From contig CM060888.1 of the NCBI GenBank assembly GCA_030762935.1, positions 120,353,468-120,417,467 of the forward strand: a stretch of 64,000 nt of DNA, given 5' to 3'. Made by a program: the position numbers and the translations under genes. Below the pieces are notes generated by a model. It had not been told where the DNA came from. It did no database searches and saw only the letters and a program-made list of their open reading frames with translations. This document shows positions 1 through 12,414 of the stretch, piece by piece. The first letter of the stretch is position 1. Each line of letters opens with the position of its first letter. This DNA comes from Hymenopus coronatus (taxonomy: Eukaryota; Arthropoda; Insecta; Mantodea; Hymenopodidae).

Positions 1-44
1 CGGCAAATGACCGAAATGGATAAAAAGATGCTCAAACGAACTTT

Positions 45-190
45 AAGTTACTCGATATTCATCTTTAGAATAAGGGGAAAGCCCGGAAAATATCTTATCC
101 GAGTAACTCACCCTAACCGAGATTCAAACTCGGGACTTCCCCCACACCACGGAGGTGACGGGAGAAAGATGGTTTTCCTTTCCTACAGAA
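45..190 (-). mobile_element. SINE-D copy
   Basis: In reverse complement the B box reads CCGAGTTTGAATCTCGG, followed by TTAGGGTGAGTTACTCGG and a run of G/C-rich body (CCGGGCTTTCCCC). The head (CCGTCACCTCCGTGGTGTGG) holds a weak A box. A second copy is at 59100-59275. Confidence 0.62.
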
Positions 191-412
191 GCGGGAAAGG
201 GGCACATTTATTATACGCTGTGCATAAGCTCTGCATACTTGTTTCTGCTACAGATAAATGGTAGGTAATACTAAATTAAAAATAAACGATCTCAAACAAA
301 TCAAATACCTTTTCACGGAAACTAACCATTCTTAACGGCATTATTGTCCAAGTTGTGCCATAATCGGAAACATTTTTACATCATTTCAAATATTTGACTA
401 GTGTGAGTGAAT

Positions 413-452
413 ATGTGTGTGTGTGTGTGTGTGTGTGTGCGTGCGTGTGCGA
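413..452 (+). repeat. (TG)n microsatellite
   Basis: About 13 TG units followed by CGTGCGTG and GAGAGAG. Confidence 0.9.
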
Positions 453-572
453 GAGAGATTGTACAAGCTAACAATTTTATACAACTAACGTTGCCATCGT
501 ATTTAAATAAATTTAACAGTTAGGCAAATAAATTCAAGTTTAATTTCTCCTGAAATAAACATGTGCTAAAAT

Positions 573-991
573 TGGATAGCTGCAAAGAGACTGAAAAATT
601 AAATGCCAAAGCCGGGATTTGAATCACGGATCTCCCGGTCTCTAGTCGGTTGCTCTACCACTGAGCTACCATGGCAACATACCGGCATAGCATTGAATTT
701 CTCAACTGAATCGCGTATTTCCCGTAAAGCACAAGGGAAATTATTTTGAGATGGCATACCCCAATGACGACTTACAATGCTGTAAGTACCAGGATTATGG
801 TCAATAGTATAATAGCCAACTATTATGGTCAATTAGTATTGACTTAATTGTATTTTCACACAAGCCGTGTGTAGGACAGGAGTTGAATAGGTAGAGTCAC
901 ACTGAAAGATCCGTGGCTCAAATCCTGGTTATGGCATTGCATTTTCCAGTCTGACTCTACCTATCCAACTCGTCCTACACACGGCTGGTAA

Positions 992-1022
<31 letters not shown>

Positions 1023-1039
1023 AAAAAACAATTAAATCA
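573..1039. mobile_element. SINE-A inverted dimer with target-site duplication
   Basis: ATGTGCTAAAAT occurs at 561-572 and 1040-1051 and brackets the whole structure. The left unit (573-838) is a minus-strand SINE-A: tail, B box (reverse of GATTCAAATCC-like), A box (reverse of TAGCTCAGTGG), then the leader reading toward TTACAATGC. The right unit (839-1039) begins with an inverted tail (CACACAAGCCGTGTGTAGG), then a plus-strand B box (GGCTCAAATCC), the tail CTCTACCTATCCAACT and an A-rich (AAAAC)n end. The two tails can pair as a hairpin. Confidence 0.85.
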
Positions 1040-1051
1040 ATGTGCTAAAAT

Positions 1052-1902
1052 GTTTTGCATACTAATGAGGGTAGAATGAATCCGATTTCAGAATTTGGTC
1101 GGCATTGATCGACTTATGAAATGATTTAAGAGAAATGTTATAGCTTTATATGTTTATTATGCTCTCTTTTGAACCCAAAAGGGGAATATTTTGAACTTAT
1201 TGGCAGTCCTTGCCAGTGCATGTTATACTATTAACACTGCAAAATATTGTCCACCTACAGCTGTAAACGGCTCGGCAAATATAGACAGTCCTGATCAACC
1301 GCGGAGTTCGTCTCTCCCTTCTCTGAAATGTGAATGTTCTTCTGACGTTTTCAAAAAGTAGCTTGTGGCTTGTGTATACTTCTACATCTCTCTTCATAAC
1401 TATAAAACGACGATACTGTCCAACATTACAATACATTAGACGTAAGCTCTGGCTTGATACTAGATAATATAGTAACGAAAATTGATATTTCTTTTTAAAC
1501 ATTCATCCTCAAAATGTCATACGTAAAAACTTCAACGCGTTAGCTTATAAATCTTTGTATTGTTAATATATTTCGTAACTCCGCTGTACTAACACAAGTG
1601 ATCGGATAAGGGTCGTTATGGCATGGATTCGTGAATATCTTCGGATCAAATCCCGGTAGAACCGTCCTCACTGACTGAAGGGATTTCCAGGAATACTTTA
1701 ATTCTCATAACTGGCAAATGCCGAGTAGATACCCCAAATTAGGCATGTAGCGTTTCCTTCCCAAATATAATTTTTCTGCATGTATCATCAGCGTCCAACG
1801 TTTGCAGTATTTGGTAACAGACGTTAAACACAACTTAAAATGTTCTTTACCTTTGCGATGTGTTATGAGTGAGCTGTGTTTGTTCTATTAAAGAAAAAAA
1901 AA
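1052..1902. other. AT-rich non-coding stretch
   Basis: No gene or long repeat. A lone B-box-like GGATCAAATCCCGG lies at about 1642-1655, perhaps a tRNA-SINE relic. Confidence 0.5.
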
Positions 1903-2750
1903 TTGATGTGTTCCATTCACATGATTTTCTCTACATCTCTGCAAAAAATTGTTAAAAAGCTTATGCTTCTATTTACTTAATGCTAATTGAGAAAAATAGC
2001 AGATTGTTCTTAATATTTGCTTCCTTGTATGTAGAAGCGAAATAAGGGAGTACCACCAGTTAGTGAAAGTCAAAAGCTGGTTGCTATGTGACAAGTTCTT
2101 TTGTTTGTATGGACAGGAGTTGACAAATTCCTATATGAGAAAAGTATAACTTTTTTAAAGCTGAAACCAACAAGGAATATCTCAAAACGATCAACTCCAC
2201 GAAAAAAGTATATCACATAAATTGTGTGTTTTATCGTGATCTACATTTTTTGTGTGGTAAGTTTTTTTCCATCTCTTACGGTTTAGCAGTTATGCAAAAT
2301 TCCGAAAATTCGTCCAGAATATAGTAGTCTTCAGAGACTATTCCAAGAAAATTCAATTTATACATTTTATTTGTCAGGTAAATATCTTTAATATAAGATA
2401 TTTTAATCAAAATCGTTAGAGCCATTTATGAGAAAATCAAAATTTTCGAAAAAATGCCAGGTAAAGGGTAGTTGGTTTGGGGGGGGGGGACATTTTCTTG
2501 AAAATCTTCGTGTCGCATCCTTGGAAGATACCAAACCTATATACCAAATTTGGTATTTAACGACCTTTTAGTTTTTGAGTTATGCTGTCCACAGACAGAC
2601 AGACACGCGCGCGTACATTTTTTTGAAAATGTCTTTCTTTTGGATTCAGGGGATCCTAAAACATCTATTTCCAGTGAAATCTCGGTTTCGAATTTTTGGG
2701 TGCATTACAATACCTTCTCTATACACTATGTAGTACGTGTAGAGAAAGTT
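1903..2750 (+). repeat. R1 copy a
   Basis: Starts TTGATGTGTTCC right after an A-run and ends GTAGAGAAAGTT. It carries a run of nine G (about 2480-2488). Copy b follows in the same direction after only about 5 bp, making a tandem pair. Confidence 0.85.
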
Positions 2751-2755
2751 AAAGA

Positions 2756-3682
2756 TCAATGTTTACCTTTCACATGATTTCTCTACATGTTTTGCAAACA
2801 AAATATTCTTACTTTGTGCTAATCAAGAAAAACCATAACTGAAATTATCTTATTCTTGCTCATGTGTCATGACACATGATTATTTCTCACGGAGTAACTC
2901 TACCGCTCTACAGGAGGGCCTTTGCCCTTAAAGAAATACATTAGACTTCATTTCATTTCAAGTAGAAGGGTAATAAGGGAAGACACGAGGCTAAAGAGAT
3001 ATTCAATTTGTTTTTAAAACGCCAGTCGCATGTGGAACAATTTAAACTCGTTCTCTTTGAATGGCCAGGAGTAAAAAACAAATAAGAAACGAATACAAAC
3101 TTTCCGCTTGAGAAAAGCGTAAGGAATGCAAAATGAAAAGTATAAGGAATACAAAAATAGCCTGGAATATCCCCGAAATGGTTAACTATACAAATAAATA
3201 AATAAATACATAAAATAAAGTATCGTACTTTTTTGTATATCTCTTAATCTTTACCAGTTATGCAGAATCAAGAATGAACAGGACTGCAAAGATTATTCAT
3301 AATAAATTCAGGATATACATTTTATTTGCCGTGTAAATATGTATTATACAGTACTTTAATCAAAATCATTAAGATCCATTTTTGAGAAAATCCTAAATTT
3401 CGAAAAATATTCCATGTAAAGGGCAGTTTGAGGTGCGGGGGTTTTCCTGGAAATCTGCATATCGTATCCTTCGAAGATGCTAAACTTAAGTACCAAGTTT
3501 GATATTCAACAACTTTTCGTTCCTGAGTTATACTGTCCACCCACCCATCAACACACACACTCACATGTTCGCAGCGTATCTTTTTCTACATTTTTTCGGG
3601 TTCTCAAATATGCGAATCTTTAAGTGTTGGGTGGAATATAATGCCTTCTTTATTTACTATGTATATACTCGGTAGTGAAAGT
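2756..3682 (+). repeat. R1 copy b
   Basis: Diverged. Between its 5' block and the TAATAAGGGA block it carries about 90 foreign bp (2860-2960, with GTGTCATGACACATGA, itself a small palindrome). The 3' end is worn to GTAGTGAAAGTAAC. Confidence 0.75.
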
Positions 3683-4570
3683 AACAACTTAGCGTTCCTC
3701 AATAATAAAATCCTATGTCGCAGTAAAGACATCTCAGTAAGCTTAGAAACGTATTTCACAATGAAATCATTCTACATAAAATAATTAAGATTTTAAAGGC
3801 TGAGAATGCTTGCAGACCTGAGATTAGGCATATGAACGACCGCAGCAAGCCAGATACTGGTTACTGGTAGATGATACAGACATTTGCCTCTGTGGCGCCC
3901 AACCAACCAGCCCGCTTACCCTTTGAAATCAAACCATCAAGAAAGAAAAAGGAATCAAGCGCCTGACTACATACGTATGCATAGAGTATATAACTGTGTA
4001 GTAGTACGGGCTTGCGGATGTGCTTTTGGGATTCAAACATCCCCTTCCTCCCTCTTTCTCTCTCATATCCTCTTTTACTGATGATCTCTATGGTGGGTGA
4101 AACATGGCGGTGACAGGCCCCTAACGTTGGTTTCGTTCACTTGCCCACCAGCATTTTGACTATTACACACACAGACGGAAACACACACAGAAACAGCATT
4201 ACCCAGAGAATTATCGTTTCTGATACGCAGCAATGAATTGCTTTTATATCACATGCGACTTAACATACGGCGCTCAGAAATAGGGGTACTAGTCAAACGA
4301 GGCTGTAAAAGAGAGCGCTTTTGCTGTTCTTCGTGTTAAATGCTTGGTGCTAAGAATCACAACTGCGCTGCTAGTGCTCTGTCGCGAGCGAAACTCAGCA
4401 AGTTACGTGTCTCTTTTTCTTAAAACTCATAACGGTTACAAAGTAGGTGATGAATTGTGACATAAAATGTCACCAGTATAAATGGATAAATATACATAGC
4501 AAGCGCACAAACAGGATCCCAAGAGCCATACGGGGAGAAATCTTTAGGTGGCCCAAACTGCTGATTTAAA
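3683..4570. other. Non-coding stretch between R1 copy b and SINE-B1
   Basis: Unique-looking sequence with short CA-rich patches (about 4164-4190) and a pyrimidine-rich patch at 4030-4080. Nothing recognisable. Confidence 0.5.
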
Positions 4571-4806
4571 ATTCAAACCCGGCGGAGGACATTGGATTTC
4601 TTCGGGGGTAAAAATCCTCAGTATGGCTTCTGTCGGAAGGGAAGTAAAGCCATTGGTCCCGTGTCGTGTATTTACGGCATGTAAAAGAACCTAAAGCCTG
4701 ATAGAGAGGCCTCTGAGCAAATATTTTCACGCGCAATATAGAATGGGACGCTGAGAACCACAGTAGTTAAAGAGCGTCCATAAATAAAACTCCATTTCCA
4801 TTTCCA
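4571..4806 (+). mobile_element. SINE-B1 copy, 5'-truncated
   Basis: It begins within the tRNA-like head at AATTCAAACCCGGCGGAGG and continues with the same body as 12541-12830 (GAATGGGACGCTGAGAACC, AAAGAGCGTCCATAAATAAA), ending in CCATTTCCATTTCC. The A-box half is missing or too diverged to see. Confidence 0.78.
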
Positions 4807-4881
4807 ACTGAAATATTGAGAGATTGTAACAAGTTATAACGTCTAAGGCATTGCATCTATGAAAATTGACCAATATTTTGA

Positions 4882-4995
4882 AAACATTAAGAAATACTTT
4901 CTTCATAATAAAGAAATACGAATTCTACACTTTAAGAAAATACTTTTTTTTTCTCATTGGCGCACCTTAATTACCAATTAACTGAAGCTGTAAAC
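4882..4995. repeat. Left arm of a long inverted repeat
   Basis: The reverse complement of this arm (CTTCAGTTAATTGGTAATTA, AGGTGCGCCAA, GAATTCGTATTTCTTTATTA) matches 6999-7112 over its whole length with modest divergence. About 2 kb separate the arms. Confidence 0.75.
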
Positions 4996-6179
4996 CTCTC
5001 TCGAAACCTTTTTTTCCAACAATTTTCCATACTCAAAATACTCTACACAATGCAATCTTCCAATCTGTCCACTGCCTCTCAAAAACACACTATAAGATGA
5101 TGTACTATTTTGAGATGATGCTCCAGTTTTGAGAAATAAATTATTACATTTTGAAAAATTAAGGGATTTGCATAGTTCGAAAAGTATTATTTTTTTACAT
5201 TGATTAGGAATAATATAAAATATGTTGATGTATGGCAGATCCATTTGTTAACTCATTTGCTGTTCAAAGAGATTTTTATGTAAATGTCTCAGTAGCTCAT
5301 TTTCATTAGAGCACGAATTTAGACCGTAAAAAGTATTATTTAGATTATGTACCATGAAAGATAGAATTTTGATAAAGTGCAAAAATCTCAATACGATATC
5401 TTTGCATCACCTTAATTACTTGAAGCAAAGAATACATTATGATCTTTATACGAACAATATAGAACGATGCTTGGATGTAGTGTTTGGCTCAACTATGTTT
5501 CTTGTATATAAGCATATTTTATTATCTGTTTGATATAAGAATTTAAAAGCTTCAAGATTCAAAACAACGATTCCAGGAAGTATACTAACATCCAAATTAG
5601 TGGTGACAGTCTCAGTTTTAATATGCATTAAGAATAATGCGATACTGCAGTTTACAGTTATGTTTTTGTAGTTTTATAATAATTTTGAAAATGTCACCGA
5701 ATGTTTGGTTTTTATACAGCATTTTATATACAAATAAAAAAAGCGGCATGTTTTTAGTATGATTGACAGATTAGCGGTAAAAATGGGTTTTGTGCCATAT
5801 ATCCAAATTCTAGCTTAGATGGCTTATATGGTTAATTGTATATTTTTAATAAAAATGAGGTACGTGATGTATCTTTAAACACACTCCTATACAACATTTC
5901 AGTTTTACAGCTAATGAGTTTACAATAATATCCTATAATATCCTTTTCTGTTTTTACATTAGTCCTAAGTGATGGAGAAAACTTATTACTCTTCATACAC
6001 TCCAAAACTCTTGATTTTTCAAAACTTAATATTTTATGTATAAAAATTGGAATATTGTTTCAAAAAAGTTATATAGTATTTTCTTAAATGTACTACAGAG
6101 AGACGGTATAAACATGCTAAAAAATAGTGAGAAACTGCACCATGTGGAACATTTTGAATGTGGAAAAGCGTGGGAAAAA

Positions 6180-6974
6180 TCTGACGTGTTCCATTCACAT
6201 GACTTTCTCTACATCGCTGTAACAAATTATTGTTAAACAACTTATGCTTCAATCTACTTTATGGTAATCGAGTTAAAATTAGTGAAACTTGTTTTATCAC
6301 TTGCTTCCTTTTAAGCAGAAGGTAAACATGGGTATACACTAGGCTAAAGCGATAGTCAAATCTTTTAAAAGCTGGTTGTCATGAGGTTAAAATCAGTTCT
6401 CAGACCAGGAGATTACAAATTTTCGTGTGAGAAAAGTTTTGGGTTTATTAAATCTGAAACAAATAACAAGGAATATCTCAGTAATGGTCAACTCCACGAG
6501 GGAAAAAAAAAAAAAAGTATATTACCTAAATTGTGTGCTTTATCGAGATCTACATTTTCTAGCAGTAAGTTTTGGTCTATATCTTACGGTTTACCAGTTA
6601 TGCACAAGTTAGCTAATAGAAGAAAGAGGTCTTTAGCGGTTTTTCCCACAAAATTCAAGATATACATTTTACTTGCCATTACAATCTTTAGTATACGATA
6701 TTTTAATCAAAATCGTTAGAGCTATTTGAAAAAATAAAAAAATTCGATTTTTTTTCCATATAAGGGCAATTTGGGCTGGAGGATTTTTCTCAAATTCTTC
6801 GTGTCGCATCCCTGAACTAATCTTAAATACCATGTTTGGTTTTTCTACCGACTTTTCGCTTTTGAGTTGTATTCACAGACACACGGACCTTTTTCTAAAA
6901 ATACTCTTTTTGATACAGGGGACCCTAAAACGTGTATTTCCAGTGAAATCTCAGCATCGAATTTGGGAGTGCCT
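6180..6974 (+). repeat. R1 copy c, 3'-truncated
   Basis: It begins TCTGACGTGTTCC after AAAAA. It stops at CATCGAATTTGGGAGTGC, just before the right arm of a long inverted repeat (6999-7112). The terminal palindrome is lost. Confidence 0.83.
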
Positions 6975-6998
6975 ATTAATAAGCATGCGCCTACTCAC

Positions 6999-7112
6999 CT
7001 ATAGCTTCAGTTAATTGGTAGTTAAAGTGCACCAAGTGTGAAAAACGATACACTTTCTTAAACTTTTGAATTCATATCATTTTATTATGAAAAAAAATAA
7101 ATGTTTACTTTT
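6999..7112. repeat. Right arm of a long inverted repeat
   Basis: CTTCAGTTAATTGGTAGTTA, AAGTGCACCAA and GAATTCATATCATTTTATTA mirror the left arm. Copy c of R1 ends 25 bp before it. No target duplication was found outside the arms. Confidence 0.75.
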
Positions 7113-10100
7113 TCACAATGCTTGCATCACCTTAAAAATGAGAAATTTCTCTGGGATGAGAGCGCAAACATTTTAAAATGAAGAGGAATCGTTTGAAGTC
7201 ACTATTTAACTAATGCAGTTCAAATGATATAATTAGAGATAAGTGAGCGTTGCACTAATACCACCGAACAAAATCAGTGTTACTTAAGTATGCCATTAAA
7301 CTACTAAGACATATGGAATATATTGAATTAATCACATTTTTTCTTTAATTTTCAATCTCTCTATTTAACTTGCGACTTTCTCTCAGTACATATTTGGGTA
7401 ATCTATTCATAGGTAGGTTCAACCTTCCTAAGGGGAGGGTGATTCACCAAAGAACTTAAAAAGGAAAGTGATAGTTTGGGGTTTGTCATTACTTTACACA
7501 GAAAGAGAACTAAGGTGATGCATCTGGTTTTCCTACGATTGCAAAATTTCTTGCCCTGGTCTAGAGTCGAGCTTGGGACCCTTTGCATTCTTGCCATGAG
7601 CGGTTATCTCAAGGTTATATTGACATTCATGTAGTTCAGCTGTTAGCTATCTACGATTTCAATACGAATCACTGAGGCGACTTTGGATATAACTTACAAT
7701 AAGTTTTAAAACAACCTGGATGCAGTATAATTGACCATTTTTGTCCTCAAAGCTCGAGTTTGATTAAATATTTTCAATGATTTATTTAAATGAAATCGAT
7801 TTGAATACTAGAATCATTCTTTCTTACGTTCTAATTCCAACTAATTTGGTCATTCTCATAAAGGCGTCCCATAAAAACCATAAATGAATTTTGGCTGCAA
7901 AATAGATCGTTTATATCCAAAGTTTCAAATTTGCTCAAAGTGGGCTTCAGCACTGATACCAGCGGGACAATTCAAGGTTTTAATATTCCACAATTCCATA
8001 CTTCTTATCAGTGGTTCGCTGATTTTTGATGTCCATGATGGCCCTTAATACTTATGTCGTCTGCCATGAGAATTTAAGGTAGGATATCACTGAATACGTA
8101 TGTGGAGAACAACAATTTGAGGAAGACATAAAAGGAGTATGTGCTGATACGTTATGTGTGAACTCTGTGTTTACTTCTCTTCGTTCGAAGTCGTTTTTCC
8201 TTTTTTTTTTTTTTTTTTTCTATAGCTTAACGCAGATGTATTTTGACAACTATGATGAATATATAAACAATTCATGCCAGGGCCTTTTGTTTGAAGAGCT
8301 AGGTAGAAATTTACAAGCGGAAAGTTCGACTTGTATTTCACTCTGGATATGATTAAAAATGTAACATATCTTATAGGGTACTTATGTCAAGGATATACGG
8401 GCTCGGCAATTTGCAGCTTGACTACGGTGAGCCAAAAGAGATTCGCTGAGTGTATTTTCACCTGCTTACGACAACATCCAGGCTTTGCAAATGCTCCTGT
8501 CCAAGCGTCCTGAGAAGGATCAGATCAGTCAAGTAAAGGGTTAGGGACGAGATGCCGGAGGGGAGGAGGTAAGCTTGAGAGACCTGCATCATATCAAAGT
8601 ATCGATTTTCAAACAAGCCATTTCCATCTCTTGTCTGGCATACAGCATCACGACGCTAAGGACCAAGCCGCCCACCTCCCACGGTCTGGTTACATCCGAG
8701 TGTATTACCTAATGCAATCCTATACCCCCGCCTATCCCTCAGCTGGGCTCACCTCCTCAGTCCTCCCTCTTCCACCCCTTTCCAATGCCTCCAGTCTCAT
8801 TTGCGGCTTGACTCTCCCTGCTATACAGGCAACAGGCAGGAGCTTCCAAGTATAGATAAGTACACTCAGTTTCGAAATTCGAACATCCGTCAATCTTCAA
8901 GGAATTAACAACATGATGAGGTACCTGAGTACATTACAATGAAAAATATATTCTTCTATCCCGAGAAATAATGAAAATTATGTCACTGTCCATTTGATCT
9001 TTATTACTTTACTGAAGAAATGCTGATGAAAGCTCACTGCATATGTGGATATCATAATTTAAAATTCCTTTTCGCCCATTACGAACAATTAATCTTAAAA
9101 GTACCCAAAGATAGTGCATTGTAATATTGGTGAACGTTTATTGTCCTGAGCTAACATATATTGTCTCAAATAATGAAAAGCTGAATTACATGTTAATAAA
9201 ACAGTTGGTGGAAACAATAAGAAACTTCCGCAAAAACATCTGCCCCCTCCGATCCTTTTGTGCGCTGGAAAGTAATTATACACTTGACCACGAAAACGAA
9301 GATAGTGGCTCGGCGTTCCTAGACTTCCAGGCGAATTTAGGCGAGGTTTAAATATTTAATATAAGTAAAAACGTAGCAGTAGAAAACCGAAATATATGAG
9401 AAACGTGACTGATCCAGGGCGAAAACAGAATGACAGTGTTTAGAAAGGACAACGCTTAACACGTGAAGAAAAGAAACAAACATTAAAGTTGTGCTATTCG
9501 AGAATGCAAATTCTCCATTATGTAATTAAAACACGATATCAAACAGTGTGGAATGTTAACATTTCAACATTTTAAACGTAAAAATAAAATAATGCTCATG
9601 GGATACAATTCAACTGAGTTACCGTATATTTTCGACATCCTAAAGGATGACCACAAGGTATCAGAAAGTTCCATGAGTATTATTGCAAGACTTAAACAGA
9701 TGCATAAAACAGCAATATATACGTCCCAATTTTGAAGAAATCAACAAAGGGCTTGAAAAAAAAATAAGCAACTTTAAGATTACAATAACAGCTGCACGGA
9801 ATATCCCAAACTTGCTGTAGGATAAAAGCATTCTGAAGAATCATAAGCTATGGATGGGGAAATTAAGAGGACGAAGAGGCTACCAACGGGTCTTCTACCC
9901 TGGCAGAATTTCAATGTTATTTTAAAATCTCAGTAGCTTAATGGGAGATGGTGACATTTTATATACAAAGTTGTCTCTAGTTAGAGAAATGTTTTTTTAA
10001 AAGCATAATTTTATGTTATGGTTATAATAACTTAGTACTAGTCTTCTAAGCAAAGAATGAAAAAAAAATATACAAAATTATATTACTAAATTATGTCAAG

Positions 10101-10454
10101 AAGCGATTGGTAACCAAAGTTTCGGTAAAGAAAATTGGAACTCTGATACAGAAAATGTAATTCGAAAGAAAATAATCAAAAGATAACCATATACAGGCAA
10201 GGACTTCTGCAAAATCGTAGTACAGTGAGCCCGCCGAGAGGGCTAGGTTAAATTTATAGGGGATGTTGAATATATCTATGGAAGGCACCATTTTGCAAAA
10301 TTTTGCATTTAAGATACTAAGGAATAATAAGTCAGAAAAAGGTACCTCTAATACAAATATTTTTGAAACAAAATTATGGAGTACATATTACAAACATGTA
10401 TGGTTTGATGAGAATGCGCAACTTCACATCACTTTTAAACAATGCAATTGAGAC
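7113..10454. other. Gene-free stretch, AT-rich with CT-rich patch
   Basis: No repeat family recognised. Notable points: AGGCGTCCCATAAAA at 7861-7875 resembles a transposon end but has no partner; a T-run at 8200-8219; a C/T-rich patch at 8725-8830. The 74-codon frame at 9127-9351 has no recognisable motif. Confidence 0.5.
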
Positions 10455-10818
10455 ATATAATTTAATGGATGAATTACAAACATCAAAAAGAAAACACCAC
10501 CTGGTCCTAATATAAACGTATAACTACTAAAATATGTAGACTTTGTGCTAAATTAAGATTACACGTCTTAAATATGTGTCCGATAAACAAAGAAATTCAC
10601 AAATCACAGCCTATACCAACTGTAATGTCATTTTGAAAAAAGAACACAGCAATAAAACATTATAGAGGAATCAGTAGTACTTTAAGACTCCTGGTAGTAT
10701 ATGCTGGAATATTAAACATACGATTTAAATCAATATCTAATGCATTGACGCTAGAAGAACAATGGCTTTAGTCAGGGAAATTCGTGCTCTGACATTATAA
10801 GGCAGAAAATAGAAAAAA
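10455..10818 (+). pseudogene. Non-LTR retrotransposon reverse transcriptase, first part
   Basis: Conserved RT blocks appear in order with stops and frameshifts: IKKKTPPGPNINV (the K-x-PGPD-x-I block), YRGISSTLRLLVVYAGILN (the NYRGISLL-x-x-x-YK block), SNALTLEEQ and GFSQGNSCSDIIRQKIEK (the EEQ-x-GFR-x-GRSC block). These are typical of insect RTE/Jockey-like LINEs. The reading breaks off exactly where R1 copy d begins (10819) and resumes at 11614. Confidence 0.82.
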
Positions 10819-11609
10819 TCTGATGCGCTGACTTTATATAGCTTTCTCTACCTATGCTTCAACATACTAGTCTTAAAAAAAGCTTACCCTTCTATATACT
10901 TCAAGGTACACATTAGTAGAAATGGTTTTATTAAGTATTATTTCTTTATACAAGGGGAATAAGGAAATATCGTAAAATAAGCTGAAGCAATATCAAACAG
11001 TTGGTCGCTGTTTGATGTTTAGAAATTTCGTTCGCTTTGCTTGACAGGGATAGAAATGAATAACGACTTAGCATTTGAGAAAAGTGTTTTGAATATCAAG
11101 GAATATTTGACATTCTTCACAAAACTATATACATAGATTGTGTGTATTATCTATTTTTTGTGCCTATCTTTTAAGATTTACCAGTTATGCAAATGCCGTC
11201 CAGAATGAAGAGACCTCAGAGGCTATTCCGAGAAAATTCAAGACATACATTTCATTTGTCATGTAAACATTTTATATATGCGACATTTTAATCAAAATCG
11301 TTAAGGTCATTTTGAGAAAATCCAAAATTTCAAAAAAATGTCTATGTAAAGTGTAGTTTGGGTTGAGGGATTTTGCTGAAAATCTTTTGTCGCTCCTTGC
11401 TGAATCCAATCCCAAGTTTGCTGAGAGTAACCGACATACACACACGCGCGCGCGCACGCGAACACACAGACCTGCTTCTAAAACTGTAACTTTCAAAGTT
11501 AGGAGTTCTCAATACATTTATTTCCGATGAAATCTCGGTATCCAATTTTTGGACGGTTATATAATACCTTCTCCACCTACTACGTATATTGTACGTGGTA
11601 GAGAAAAGT
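10819..11609 (+). repeat. R1 copy d, inserted in a LINE
   Basis: It starts TCTGATGCGCTGAC and ends GGTAGAGAAAAGT. The flanking DNA is reverse transcriptase on both sides (to 10818 and from 11614), which fixes the R1 borders to a few bases. A-runs flank both ends, so the length of any target-site duplication cannot be read. Confidence 0.87.
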
Positions 11610-11613
11610 AAAA

Positions 11614-11720
11614 GGGCGGGAAATTTAATTTACCTACATATTTTTGTCTTTCGTAGACCTTGAAAAAGTCTTTGATAGGATTATAAGATGAAAAAAGTGG
11701 GATATAATGAAAACTTATTA
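11614..11720 (+). pseudogene. Non-LTR reverse transcriptase, second part after R1 insertion
   Basis: FNLPTYFC is followed, after a one-base frame change, by FVDLEKVFDRIIR. The latter contains the catalytic FVDLEKAFD motif (RT block A). It is the expected continuation of the segment ending at 10818, so R1 copy d (10819-11609) split one LINE. Homology fades after about 11720. Confidence 0.8.
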
Positions 11721-12414
11721 TTAATACTTTATTTATAGAGCGAATATAGTCCTATTATGACATGAACCTGATCTTTAGTTTAGTAAATAATACAATATAG
11801 GTGGTGATGTGCAACCTTGTCGGATTCCTTAAAATTCATTATTCTAAAACTTGTAGGTGGAGGAGGAGCTTGTTTTCTATCACATAACAACGGCTATAAT
11901 TAACTTTAGTTATTTTTATACACTCGCTGAGTTGTTCCTTACAGCTTATTTGGTTAATTAATGCCTTTAAGACGTTAATGTAATCAAGTGCGTCGCAAGT
12001 GACACTGACCACGCGCGGCGAAAAACGCGACGGATCGAAGGAGGAGGTGGTACAGTGTCCTGAGTATACTGATGTAGATCAGAAGATACAGTAGCATCAA
12101 GCAGGGAGGGAGGGAAGGCTATGGCCTATAGGGATGTGAAATAAAGGAAGGGATGGAGAGAGAGAGATAGAGTCGGCTCCGGGCCACTGATGAGGACATG
12201 TATTAGTAATCACCTAGCTAGAAACACTGTGAGCTGAGGCAGGCTTGATGCTAGGCTGCCTGCTTGCCTTACAGGGGCGGCTTGTCTTCCTTTTGACAAG
12301 TGTCGGGTAACACAAGTGCGCAGGTGTGCAACGTACTGGAGAAACACAGTCGCCTGCTTTTCTATGCACAAGTGCTACTCTAACATCCCATTTAAATACT
12401 AGATACTGCATCTC
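11721..12414. other. Non-coding stretch with purine-rich patch
   Basis: AT-rich up to about 11990, then more GC-rich. A GA-rich patch (GGAGGGAGGGAAGG, GGATGGAGAGAGAGAG) spans about 12105-12170. Confidence 0.5.

Noticed and set aside
7861..8130. DNA transposon starting AGGCGTCCCATAAAA
   Set aside because: No inverted partner, no target duplication and no coding remnant were found.
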